Positions 1-7,703 of a stretch of 35,010 bases of DNA are shown in pieces; the first letter of the stretch is position 1, and each line of letters begins with the position of its first letter. Below the pieces are notes generated by a model. It was not told the DNA's origin. It made no database searches and saw only the letters and a program-made list of their open reading frames with translations. The position numbers were made by a program, and so were the translations under genes. The DNA comes from Gemmatimonadota bacterium (GTDB lineage Bacteria; Gemmatimonadota; Gemmatimonadetes; Longimicrobiales; Gaopeijiaceae): the NCBI GenBank assembly GCA_022340755.1, contig JAJDNI010000191.1:1-35010 (forward strand). Reading direction: 5' to 3'.

Positions 1-922
1 GCGCACAACGCACCGTTCGATGCATCCCCGTGAGCGGGAAATGCGTCCGGTCGTGGTCGAAACGCCCCGTGTCCTTCCACGCTGCCGCGTCATGGCATTC
101 CGAGCACGAGCGGCCGGCGAACTGACTCCCGTGCGGCGAACGTCCCCGGTGGCATGACGCGCACTCCTTTGACGCCTCGTCGTAGCGCACCAGCGGGGGC
201 CTGCCGGACCGTGGAGTGGCGGCGTGACACCGCGTGCACGTCGCCGTCCCGTGGGCGCCCGTCAGCCTGAAGCCGGTCGTGGCATGATCGAAGACGCTCG
301 TGTCCTTCCAGCCGCTGGCGCTGTGGCATTCCCCGCAGGAGCGCCCCTGGAACTGGCCTTCGTGGGGAGAGTCCGACTCGTGACATGTCCGGCACTGCGT
401 CGGCAGCCCGAGGAACGTCCGGTTCAGCGTGCCGTGCTCCGTACCCATGGAGCGCACGTCGGCAGCGGTCACCAGCTCCGCCTTGTGGCAGTCACGGCAG
501 GAGGACGTGGCGTGTTTCCCGTGCAGGGGCCACCCCGTCCGGCTGTGATCGAATGTCGCGGTGTCCAGACGCACCAGTGCGAAGTCCACGCCGAAGTGCT
601 CGCGGTGGCAGGCGGCACAGTCCTTCTCGGCCAGAGAAGCGTGGAACCCCTCCCCGGCATCGACCCTTCGGGCCAGGGGCTTGTGACAGCCCAGGCAGAG
701 CGCCGGCGAGATCCCCGAGTGGCGGAGCTCGTGACAGAGCGTGCAGTTCCTCAGGCCCTCCAGGTCACTGTGGACCCTGGAGAGCTTCCCCGGCGAGATG
801 AGCTGTGCCGCCAGGGGATGGACGGCGGCGAGCGCCATCAGGATGGCCAGAACGGCCAACCACGAAGCCCGGGCGGGTCCGACCCACGCCGGGAAGCCGG
901 CGGCTCGGCTCAGAAGATCCAC
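1..922 (-). CDS. Secreted multihaem cytochrome c, C-terminus beyond window
   Basis: Reading in from a GTG at 922, the frame stays open to the window edge (307 codons). A hydrophobic segment at about residues 20-39 ending in an Ala-x-Ala-Gln site looks like an export signal, so the protein should be periplasmic. Nine CxxCH haem c motifs start at residues 60, 76, 102, 142, 177, 196, 229, 254 and 273, and a tenth may begin at C306. From residue 124 the chain is built of repeats that open with a Phe-Asp-His motif (124, 211, 288) and carry about three haems each. The start overlaps the end of the cytochrome b gene by 13 bases, so the two are probably translationally coupled and act as one electron-transfer unit. 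Family membership is clear; acceptor and total haem number are unknown. GTG 922 is chosen because it is the first start with a signal peptide behind it; an internal ATG at codon 29 is less likely. Confidence 0.85.
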   Translation of the reverse strand, partial: MDLLSRAAGFPAWVGPARASWLAVLAILMALAAVHPLAAQLISPGKLSRVHSDLEGLRNCTLCHELRHSGISPALCLGCHKPLARRVDAGEGFHASLAEKDCAACHREHFGVDFALVRLDTATFDHSRTGWPLHGKHATSSCRDCHKAELVTAADVRSMGTEHGTLNRTFLGLPTQCRTCHESDSPHEGQFQGRSCGECHSASGWKDTSVFDHATTGFRLTGAHGTATCTRCHAATPRSGRPPLVRYDEASKECASCHRGRSPHGSQFAGRSCSECHDAAAWKDTGRFDHDRTHFPLTGMHRTVRCA

Positions 923-1755
923 GTGTAGCCGAACAAGATTGCGACGAACACGTGAACACCGAGGATCAGGAACATCACCCCCGCCAAGGGCAGGTGGATG
1001 ACGTGCCAGTATCTGAAGAGGCGCTGGAAGGGCTGGAGCACGAGGGTCTGCTGGCGGAGCTTGCGGCGCTCGGCCACGAGGTCGAGGACCGGACGCCGGA
1101 GCTCCTGAGGCACCTGGTGCTGGCGGAGCAGGCGTCGGATGCCCCGCGTGTGTCGCCGCTGGGCCACGTCGTCCGCCACCGCATAGGCTAGTGCACGGAC
1201 AAGGCCTCTGGGAGGCGCGCCTGTGCCGGCCGTCGCCGCCTCGAGGGTGGCCGGATCCAAACCGGTGCGCCCGGCAATCTCACTGGTCAGCGACTGGATC
1301 CGGCCGGCGATGGAGTCCAGATCGAGGAAGCGGCCATTCAGCGTCTTGGGAATGCGCACGTACACGTACCGGCCGAAGACGCCGCTGGCCACGACGATGG
1401 CCATGCTCCAGAAGGCGATGGAGACCACGCCGCCGAACTTGAAGGTGGTGTGGAGCAGAACGAAGAACGGACCCAGCGTGCACAGGAAGATGTGGACCTG
1501 GAGCCAATGCTTGAGCTGCCCCGCGCGGGCGAGGATACGCCACCGCTTCCGGGCGGTGTATCCCACCACGCCGAGCAGGATCATGGCGGCGCCGACGATA
1601 CCGAGCCCCTGCCCCACCACTCCCGTTGGCGAGAAGAGCGGCGCCAACGGCGAGAACGCGCGCTCCGGGATGGGCAGTAGGTAGTAGTCGAGCCCCCACA
1701 CGAACATCGAGCCCGCCGCGCCGATCCACACGGCGGTCAGGATGAAGGTGAGCAA
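910..1755 (-). CDS. Membrane cytochrome b, probably di-haem, partner of the multihaem cytochrome
   Basis: A 281-residue protein with about five membrane segments (roughly 3-27, 46-67, 83-104, 112-132 and 252-276) and a hydrophilic loop of about 118 residues between the last two. Segment 3 carries H88 and H102, and segment 5 carries H254 and H268. Both pairs are 14 residues apart, the spacing with which cytochrome b of bc-type complexes binds two stacked haems between parallel helices. I infer two b haems (H88/H254 and H102/H268) and a role in quinol oxidation, passing electrons to the multihaem cytochrome encoded immediately downstream with a 13-base overlap. The start is a TTG at 1755, with a GGAGGT ribosome site five bases before it. 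I do not recognise a named subfamily; CbcB/CbcL-type subunits of Geobacter are functional analogues rather than a demonstrated match. Confidence 0.75.
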   Translation of the reverse strand: MLTFILTAVWIGAAGSMFVWGLDYYLLPIPERAFSPLAPLFSPTGVVGQGLGIVGAAMILLGVVGYTARKRWRILARAGQLKHWLQVHIFLCTLGPFFVLLHTTFKFGGVVSIAFWSMAIVVASGVFGRYVYVRIPKTLNGRFLDLDSIAGRIQSLTSEIAGRTGLDPATLEAATAGTGAPPRGLVRALAYAVADDVAQRRHTRGIRRLLRQHQVPQELRRPVLDLVAERRKLRQQTLVLQPFQRLFRYWHVIHLPLAGVMFLILGVHVFVAILFGYTWIF

Positions 1756-1829
1756 TAGTACCTCCAGGCGTCGCTCGGCCCTGTCCAGGATCGCGGAGCC
1801 TGTCGGTATTTATACGGAGCAAGAACAAT

Positions 1830-1861
1830 GCCCGGCCGCGATCCTGGCGATCGGGCCGGGC
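1830..1861 (-). terminator. GC-rich hairpin downstream of the EF-G2-like gene
   Basis: Inverted repeat with 8-base GC arms (1830-1837 and 1854-1861), extended inward by GATC pairing after a bulge. On the minus strand it is followed by a moderately T-rich stretch (ATTGTTCTTGC). It lies about 165 bases past the stop at 2026 and before the cytochrome b gene, so it probably separates the two transcription units. The rest of 1756-2025 shows no gene. Confidence 0.45.
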
Positions 1862-2025
1862 AGGAAGAGGACGGAATTCCCCTATCCTGGCAGCTGGGCC
1901 ATCCGAGCCGCTCCCTCGGGCCGGACCCCTGGCTTTGCGTCCCGCCGTTACCAGCGGTTTGCCCTTTGCAGGATAATGAAAACTAGACCTGTTCCGACGC
2001 GCCGTGCAACGGTGGCGTTGGCGGT

Positions 2026-4128
2026 CTACTCCTCGGCTTCCGCCTCCTTGCGACGATCCTCGGCCACCTTCTGGGCGACTTGATCCGGCGCCTGCTCGTA
2101 GCCGGCGAGGCGGCGGGTATGAGCCGCCCTGCCCTGGGTCATGGACCGGAGCGTGGCCGCATACTTGTAGAGCTCCGCCTCCGGTACCATCGCCTTGATG
2201 GTGGTGCGGCCACCGTTGGAGTCCATCCCCAGCACCTTGCCACGCCGCGACGTGAGGTCGCCCATGATGTCGCCCATGTACTCGTCCGGCGTGGTCACCG
2301 ACACCTCGACCACAGGCTCCAGAAGCACGGGTCGGCACTTCTCGGCCACGTTCTTGAACGCCAGGGTACCGGCCAGCTTGAAGGCGATGTCCGACGAGTC
2401 CACGGCGTGGTACGAGCCGAAGTAGCACTCCGCGGTGAAGTCCACGACGGGATACCCGGCGACGATCCCCCGCTGGGCGGCCTCCTGTACCCCGCGGTCC
2501 ACCGAAGGGACGTACTTGCCGGGGATGACGCCTCCCTTGATGGAGTCCACGAACTCGTAGCCCTCGCCGCGGGCCCGGGGCGCAAGGCGAATCCAGCAGT
2601 CGCCGAACTGGCCACGGCCGCCGGTCTGCTTCTTGTGACGGCCTTGGCCCTCGGCCTTGGCGGTGATGGTCTCGCGGTAGGCGATCTTCGGCTGCTCCGT
2701 CTCCACACGCACGCCATACTTCCGCGCCATGCGCTCGAACTGGACGTCGAGGTGCAGCTCTCCCAGCCCGCGGGCGATGGTCTGATGCAGCTCGGGATTG
2801 AATTCCGCGATGAAGGTCGGGTCTTCCTCGTGGAGCCGGGGGAGGGCCTCGCCGAGCTTGTCCTCGTCGTTGCGGCTCTCACCCTTGATGGCGATGGCGA
2901 TGTCCGGCGTGGGGAAGGCGATCTTCTGCAGCTCCACGGGCCGGTCCCTGGTGCACAGCGTGTCGTTGGTGTGCGTGTGCTTGAGCTTCGCCACCACGCC
3001 GATGTCCCCGGCGTGGAGCGTGGGAACCTCCACGCGCTCTTTGCCCAGGGGGATGCTCAGGTGATTGAGCTTCTCCGCCGTGCCTTCGGAGGCGTTCACC
3101 ACCTCCATCCCGTTGGTGATCTTCCCCGAATAAATCCGGAAGAAGGAAAGCTCTCCCACATGGGGCTCGGCGGCCGTCTTGAAGACCAGAGCGGCCAGGG
3201 TGTCGTCGTCGGTGGCGTGGGCCTCGATCTCCTGGTCCAGGCCGGGGCGCGTGGCCTTCTCGGGAGGGGCTTCCGCCGGGTTGGGGCACAGCTCCACGAT
3301 CTTCCGGAGGAGGGCCTGCAGCCCGTACGTCAGCTTCGCGGACCCGCAGAAGACCGGGAACACGTCACCCCGAGCCATGCCCCGGGCCATGGCCTCGATG
3401 GCCTCTTCCCGTGAGATGTGGCCACCCTCGAGGTACGCCTCCAGGAGCTTCTCGTCGGTGGTGGCCAGGGTCTCCTGGAGCTCGGTCTCCCACTGACTCT
3501 CACGGTCACTGTATTCCTCGGGGATGTCTTCCTCGTCGTACTCCCCGGTCATCGTCCCCTTCTTGTATATGTGGGTCTTCTCGCTGAAGAGGTTGATGAT
3601 GCCGTGGAAGTCCGGCCCCTCGCCCACGGGAATCTCCACCGGAAGCGCCTTGTCGCTGAGGCGCTCCTTGATCTGCTGGTAGACGCCCTCGAAGCTCGCG
3701 TGCTCCTTGTCCAGCATGGAGACAAAGAAAATCCGGGGGATTCCCCGGGCCTCGCAGTACTCCCACACCCTCTCCGTGCCCACCTCCACCCCGGAGGTGG
3801 CGCTAACGACAATGATGGCGGCGTCCGCCACGCGCACGGCAGAGAGGGCCTCACCGGTGAAGTCGAGGTAGCCCGGGGTGTCCAGCAGGTTGACCTTCGT
3901 CCCTTGGTAGTCGGCGTAGGCGGGCGTGAGCTGGATGGAGACCCCGTGCGCCAGCTCCTCGGGGGTGTGCATGGTCAGCGCGTGTCCCTCGTCCACGTCT
4001 CCCAGACGCTTCGACGTCCCGGCCGCGAAACACATCGCGTCCACCAGCGTCGATTTGCCCGATCCACCGTGGCCCAGTACCGCGACGTTACGGATGCGAT
4101 CGGTTGTGTACTCCGCGGCCGATGACAT
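2026..4128 (-). CDS. EF-G2-like translation factor GTPase
   Basis: A 700-residue protein collinear with elongation factor G: GTPase domain, domain II, and C-terminal domains ending near residue 680 with a charged tail. The P-loop is GHGGSGKS (19-26), and the G3 motif is DTPGY (83-87) where canonical EF-G has DTPGH. The G4 motif reads SMLD (137-140) where NKxD is expected. The glycine-rich P-loop and DTPGY are typical of the EF-G2 paralogue family, which is thought not to replace EF-G in translocation; mycobacterial EF-G2 is reported, from memory, to bind GTP without ribosome-stimulated hydrolysis. The start at 4128 is preferred because an AGGA lies eight bases upstream and the protein aligns from there; an in-frame start at 4185 would add 19 residues. 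The gene stands alone, with hairpin 1830-1861 behind it. Confidence 0.9.
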   Translation of the reverse strand: MSSAAEYTTDRIRNVAVLGHGGSGKSTLVDAMCFAAGTSKRLGDVDEGHALTMHTPEELAHGVSIQLTPAYADYQGTKVNLLDTPGYLDFTGEALSAVRVADAAIIVVSATSGVEVGTERVWEYCEARGIPRIFFVSMLDKEHASFEGVYQQIKERLSDKALPVEIPVGEGPDFHGIINLFSEKTHIYKKGTMTGEYDEEDIPEEYSDRESQWETELQETLATTDEKLLEAYLEGGHISREEAIEAMARGMARGDVFPVFCGSAKLTYGLQALLRKIVELCPNPAEAPPEKATRPGLDQEIEAHATDDDTLAALVFKTAAEPHVGELSFFRIYSGKITNGMEVVNASEGTAEKLNHLSIPLGKERVEVPTLHAGDIGVVAKLKHTHTNDTLCTRDRPVELQKIAFPTPDIAIAIKGESRNDEDKLGEALPRLHEEDPTFIAEFNPELHQTIARGLGELHLDVQFERMARKYGVRVETEQPKIAYRETITAKAEGQGRHKKQTGGRGQFGDCWIRLAPRARGEGYEFVDSIKGGVIPGKYVPSVDRGVQEAAQRGIVAGYPVVDFTAECYFGSYHAVDSSDIAFKLAGTLAFKNVAEKCRPVLLEPVVEVSVTTPDEYMGDIMGDLTSRRGKVLGMDSNGGRTTIKAMVPEAELYKYAATLRSMTQGRAAHTRRLAGYEQAPDQVAQKVAEDRRKEAEAEE

Positions 4129-4307
4129 GCCGAGTATCCTCCATTCGATGAATCGAGGCCCGTCATGGTCGGCTGAGCCGATCACGATGGGCCCCGCGAG
4201 CTACTCTCAGGGACACCAGATTGTAGGCGGGCCCGGGGGGGCGAGCAAGCCGGGAAAAGCCCTACAGCCCCGGCGCCGCGCGGCCCTTCCTGCTCGGCCC
4301 GGATGCT

Positions 4308-5147
4308 TCACCGTTTGGGACGGAACGCACCGCTCATGACGGCCGGGTCGAAGAAGCCCGCCTCTCCGGTGCTCGCGTACCGGTACAGGGCGGCCGTGTA
4401 CACGCCCTTCAGGGCCGAAGAGACGAGGGCCAGCAGAACGAACCCGCTCACGGCCACCACCCACGCCGCTGCCATCACGGCGGTAGTCAGGTGGCTCGCC
4501 AGGGTGATGAACGAGAGGGACAGCAGGACCCAGGCGATGGTGACGATCGCAGCCGCCCAGCCCATGCCGAAGTTGCCCACCACCTGCTCCCCCCAGGTGC
4601 GCCTGAAAAGAGCGGCGCTCTCCGCCACGGCATCCAGAGGACCGATGTCCTCGGTGACGAGCACCGGAACGGCCAAATAGGTGGCCAGGCTCCACGCCAT
4701 GCCGACGGCGCCTACGACCAATCGACCCAGGATCCCGGACCGCTCGGAGATGAAGCGGACGACCATCCCCACAGTCGCCGCCAGGGCCGCGTAGCCCAGG
4801 ATGCTGGGGAAACGCTTGCCCGCGATGGCCAGACCGTCCGACAGCGTGGGATCGCCTCCGGCCAGGCGGATCAGAGCGGCCCCTACGAGGGCCGAGTTGA
4901 AGAAGAAGATGACCACGTATTGCACGAGGTAGAAGAAGAAGCCCACCACGTATGCCAGGTAGCGCGCGTCATCCCGGTCGAAGGCGTGCAGCCCTCCCGT
5001 GACCGCGAACGGCAGGATGAAGCTGACTGTCACCAGCACCGTGGCGATCCCCGAGAGAAGCGGGAACACCATCAGCTCCTTGTCCAGCCTGAGCACGTTC
5101 GCGCTGGCCTTCACCAGCGTCCAACTCCTGGAGATGCTGCCCGCCAT
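4308..5147 (-). CDS. DUF6159-family integral membrane protein
   Basis: A 279-residue membrane protein with an amphipathic N-terminus (SRSWTLVKASANVLRLDKEL) typical of the DUF6159 family as I remember it, followed by about six membrane segments (roughly 27-49, 63-93, 113-132, 143-163, 195-215 and 221-247). The family has no established function; members look like small polytopic inner-membrane proteins without catalytic motifs. The start at 5147 has GGAG seven bases upstream; an ATG/GTG-type start at 5171 lacks this and would lie inside the terminator. The gene begins immediately after the strong terminator of the S46 peptidase gene, so it must have its own promoter or depend on readthrough. 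Confidence 0.7.
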   Translation of the reverse strand: MAGSISRSWTLVKASANVLRLDKELMVFPLLSGIATVLVTVSFILPFAVTGGLHAFDRDDARYLAYVVGFFFYLVQYVVIFFFNSALVGAALIRLAGGDPTLSDGLAIAGKRFPSILGYAALAATVGMVVRFISERSGILGRLVVGAVGMAWSLATYLAVPVLVTEDIGPLDAVAESAALFRRTWGEQVVGNFGMGWAAAIVTIAWVLLSLSFITLASHLTTAVMAAAWVVAVSGFVLLALVSSALKGVYTAALYRYASTGEAGFFDPAVMSGAFRPKR

Positions 5148-5173
5148 GGTCTTCTCCAATGCTCCGGTCACGC

Positions 5174-5208
5174 AAAAAGGGGGCCGCGGCCCAGGCCGCG
5201 GCCCCCTT
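5174..5208 (-). terminator. Strong intrinsic terminator of the S46 peptidase gene
   Basis: A perfect 15-base inverted repeat (5177-5191 and 5194-5208) with only two unpaired bases between the arms. On the minus strand the stem is followed directly by TTTTT (5174-5178, sharing two bases with the stem). It lies 46 bases past the stop of the S46 gene. This is the clearest rho-independent terminator in the window. Confidence 0.85.
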
Positions 5209-5253
5209 CCTACGCACGCTGCTCGTCGTTCCTTCGCACGTCGAAGTGCGGCC

Positions 5254-7527
5254 TCAAGACCCGAGGCGCCCGGTGGTGAGCTCCGTGGCGAGACGGTTCA
5301 TGCCGTACACATGGGTGAGGGCCGCCAGGATACCGCGGATGTCCACGGCCACCGCGCGGTTCACCGCGGGCATATAAATGTAGTCCCCGGGTAGGCTCTC
5401 GATGTTGCCGTCGAAGATCAGCCCGACGATGTCCAGGTCCTTGTCCAACACCGGCGATCCGGAGTTCCCCCCGATGATGTCGGCGGTGGAGACGAAGTCC
5501 AGGGGCGTCGACAGATCGAGGCCGGCAGGCGGCGTCTTCCAACGATCGGGAAGCGCCCAGTCGTCGCGGTCGGGGAAGGAAAAGTGCCGGTCGTAGAGGC
5601 CATAAAAGGTGGTGAACCAGGGCGCCACCGTCCCGTTGTACGGGTAGCCCTTCACCACCCCGTCCGCGATGCGCAGTGAGAACGTCGCGTCCGGCGGCAC
5701 CGCCGTGCCGTACAGCGCGAAGCGAGCCCGGCCCAGCTCCGCCGCGATCCCCTCCTCCTGGGGGAAGACGTCCGATACCACCCGCTGGAACTGAACGAAG
5801 GTGGGCAGGTACCCGCGCACGATTTGCAGCGCCGCATCGGTCATCTGGACCGTCTTGGCGGTGACGGCCTGGACGGCGCCCGCCGAGTCCGCGAGAACGC
5901 TCTGCTCGTGCACCGCCTTCGCCACCTCTTCCGGGGTCCGTCCCCGCAGGACGGCCTTGGCGAGTGGGCTGTCCTCCCCGTAGTACGTGACGAAGTCCTT
6001 GAACCGGGCCACCATGAGCGCCTCGTCGAGGTCCGCGTCCTGCTGCGGAACGGAGTCCAGCTGCGCCACCAGCTCCTTCGTCTGCTCATCCGGCACCCCA
6101 CCCGCCTGCATGCTGAGGATCTGGAAGACCAGGAGCGCCCGGTGCAGCGTGGCCGACGCCATCTCGTCGCTCGTCAGCGCAAGGAAGGCCCCGAACCCTC
6201 CCGCCTGTTGTCGCTTCTGCGTCTGGAGCTTCGCCATCCGCTGGATGAGGTCACCGTACTTGCCGGCCAGGGCGGAGTCCGCCTCGATGGCGGATTGGAA
6301 CTTGTTCTCGGTGTCCTGCCGGCGGGCGATGATCACCGGGTCCTCCAGGCCCTTCACCTGGCCGGTGTAGGCCTTTTCCGAGTTGGAAAGCTCGAAGTAC
6401 GAGTTGCGCAGGTCCCGCGCTTCGGCCTCCTGCGGATGGCCCTTGATGTAGGAGTCCAGGACCTCCATGCGGGAACGAAGCAGCTTGACGATGTCCACGT
6501 CACCCACATCCCGGCGGAACTCGAGCTCGGCCACGGTCTGCAGTCGGCTCGTGGAACCCGGGTTCCCGACGACGAAGATCGGCTCTCCCTCGTGGATCCC
6601 CCCGGTGTCGACGTGGAAGTAGTCGGGCGTCTTCAGAGGCTTGCCGTCGTCTCCGTACACGCGGAAGAACGAGAAGTCGAGGTTGTAGCGCGGGTACGTG
6701 AAGTTGTCGGGATCGCCGCCGAAGAAGCCGATCTGCACCTCCGGCACCATCACGAGCTTCACGTCGGTGTAGCGGTGGAAGACGTACGCGGACGTACGCG
6801 CCCCATCGTACAGCGACACCATGTCCACCGCGATGTGCGCTTCCTCTCCCCCGCGCTCTTTCGTGATCCTCTGCTTGATGTGCTCGAGGATCGTGTCGCG
6901 CTGCTCGGAACGCTGCTCGAGGGGCACCTGGTCGAGCTGCCGGTTTACCTCGTCGGTCACGTCCACGATGTCGATGAGCTGGTCGGCCTTGAAGTCTTTC
7001 ACGGCGCGCTCGTCGGCGAGGGTCTTCGCCTCGAAGCCGTCATCCAGCAGGTGCTCCCCATCCTTCTGGACCTGGGTCACGAACTCCCGGGCACAGTGGT
7101 GGTTGGTCATGACGAGACCGTTGGGAGAGACGAAGGAGGCCGAGCAGCTCGGGATGCGGAGCGCACCCAGTCTCGCGTGGGCGAACCACGCGGAGTCGGG
7201 GCGGAATCCGTAGGTCTGCGCGAAGTAGTCCGTGGGGGGGAACTCGAACGTCCACATCTTGCCCTGGTCGAACCGGCCGGCGTGGACCGTGTCCAGGTCG
7301 ACGCCGAACACCTTGGGCTGGATCAGCTGGCCCCTGGCCGTGTCCGTGCGGACGATGGGGATGGCCTGCGTGTCGGCGGGCGCGGGCCTCGATCTCGGCG
7401 CGGGTGTGGGCGGCGCCGGCGGCGCGGCTTGAGTACCGCCGCCGCATGCACTCACCAGGAGCACCATCCCCATGGCGACACCCGCGCGTGTCATCCGTCC
7501 TGCCCACTTCCCCCTGAGCTTGACCAT
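5254..7527 (-). CDS. S46 dipeptidyl peptidase, DPP7-type lipoprotein
   Basis: A 757-residue serine exopeptidase of MEROPS family S46, which removes dipeptides from the N-terminus of peptides in the periplasm. A lipoprotein signal ends at C28 (LLVSAC), followed by a Pro/Ala-rich linker to about residue 52. The chymotrypsin-like fold shows TNHHC (141-145) with the catalytic His, the conserved GGDPDN segment that I take to carry the catalytic Asp, and GGNSGS with nucleophile S689. The residue 18 positions after the nucleophile is Gly707. As I recall, Gly here marks DPP7 (hydrophobic P1 preference) while DPP11, specific for Asp/Glu, has Arg. The start at 7527 has GAGGA just upstream and gives a proper lipobox; the frame is open further but without a signal. 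It is transcribed alone, ending at the terminator at 5174-5208. Confidence 0.93.
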   Translation of the reverse strand: MVKLRGKWAGRMTRAGVAMGMVLLVSACGGGTQAAPPAPPTPAPRSRPAPADTQAIPIVRTDTARGQLIQPKVFGVDLDTVHAGRFDQGKMWTFEFPPTDYFAQTYGFRPDSAWFAHARLGALRIPSCSASFVSPNGLVMTNHHCAREFVTQVQKDGEHLLDDGFEAKTLADERAVKDFKADQLIDIVDVTDEVNRQLDQVPLEQRSEQRDTILEHIKQRITKERGGEEAHIAVDMVSLYDGARTSAYVFHRYTDVKLVMVPEVQIGFFGGDPDNFTYPRYNLDFSFFRVYGDDGKPLKTPDYFHVDTGGIHEGEPIFVVGNPGSTSRLQTVAELEFRRDVGDVDIVKLLRSRMEVLDSYIKGHPQEAEARDLRNSYFELSNSEKAYTGQVKGLEDPVIIARRQDTENKFQSAIEADSALAGKYGDLIQRMAKLQTQKRQQAGGFGAFLALTSDEMASATLHRALLVFQILSMQAGGVPDEQTKELVAQLDSVPQQDADLDEALMVARFKDFVTYYGEDSPLAKAVLRGRTPEEVAKAVHEQSVLADSAGAVQAVTAKTVQMTDAALQIVRGYLPTFVQFQRVVSDVFPQEEGIAAELGRARFALYGTAVPPDATFSLRIADGVVKGYPYNGTVAPWFTTFYGLYDRHFSFPDRDDWALPDRWKTPPAGLDLSTPLDFVSTADIIGGNSGSPVLDKDLDIVGLIFDGNIESLPGDYIYMPAVNRAVAVDIRGILAALTHVYGMNRLATELTTGRLGS

Positions 7528-7610
7528 CGTTCCTCGCTGGCTGTGCGGTTCCCCGCTCCACGGTGATACGGCTCGAAAGCTCGCCGAGGGCCGAGACGCC
7601 CACAAGGCAA

Positions 7611-7664
7611 GAGGAGGAGCCCCCCGTCGGGCGGCACCGACGCCCTCGGGTGAGACTCCTCCTC
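7611..7664 (-). terminator. Stem-loop after the FeS-NrfD-multihaem fusion gene
   Basis: Nine-base outer stem (7611-7619 with 7656-7664) enclosing a second perfect six-base stem (7625-7630 with 7637-7642). It starts 40 bases past the stop at 7704 on the minus strand. No T-run follows, so it may be a factor-dependent terminator or a 3' end-stabilising structure. Confidence 0.45.
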
Positions 7665-7703
7665 GTCCGCACGCTCATCTTGCGGGAGCGTGCTATAGGT
7701 CGA

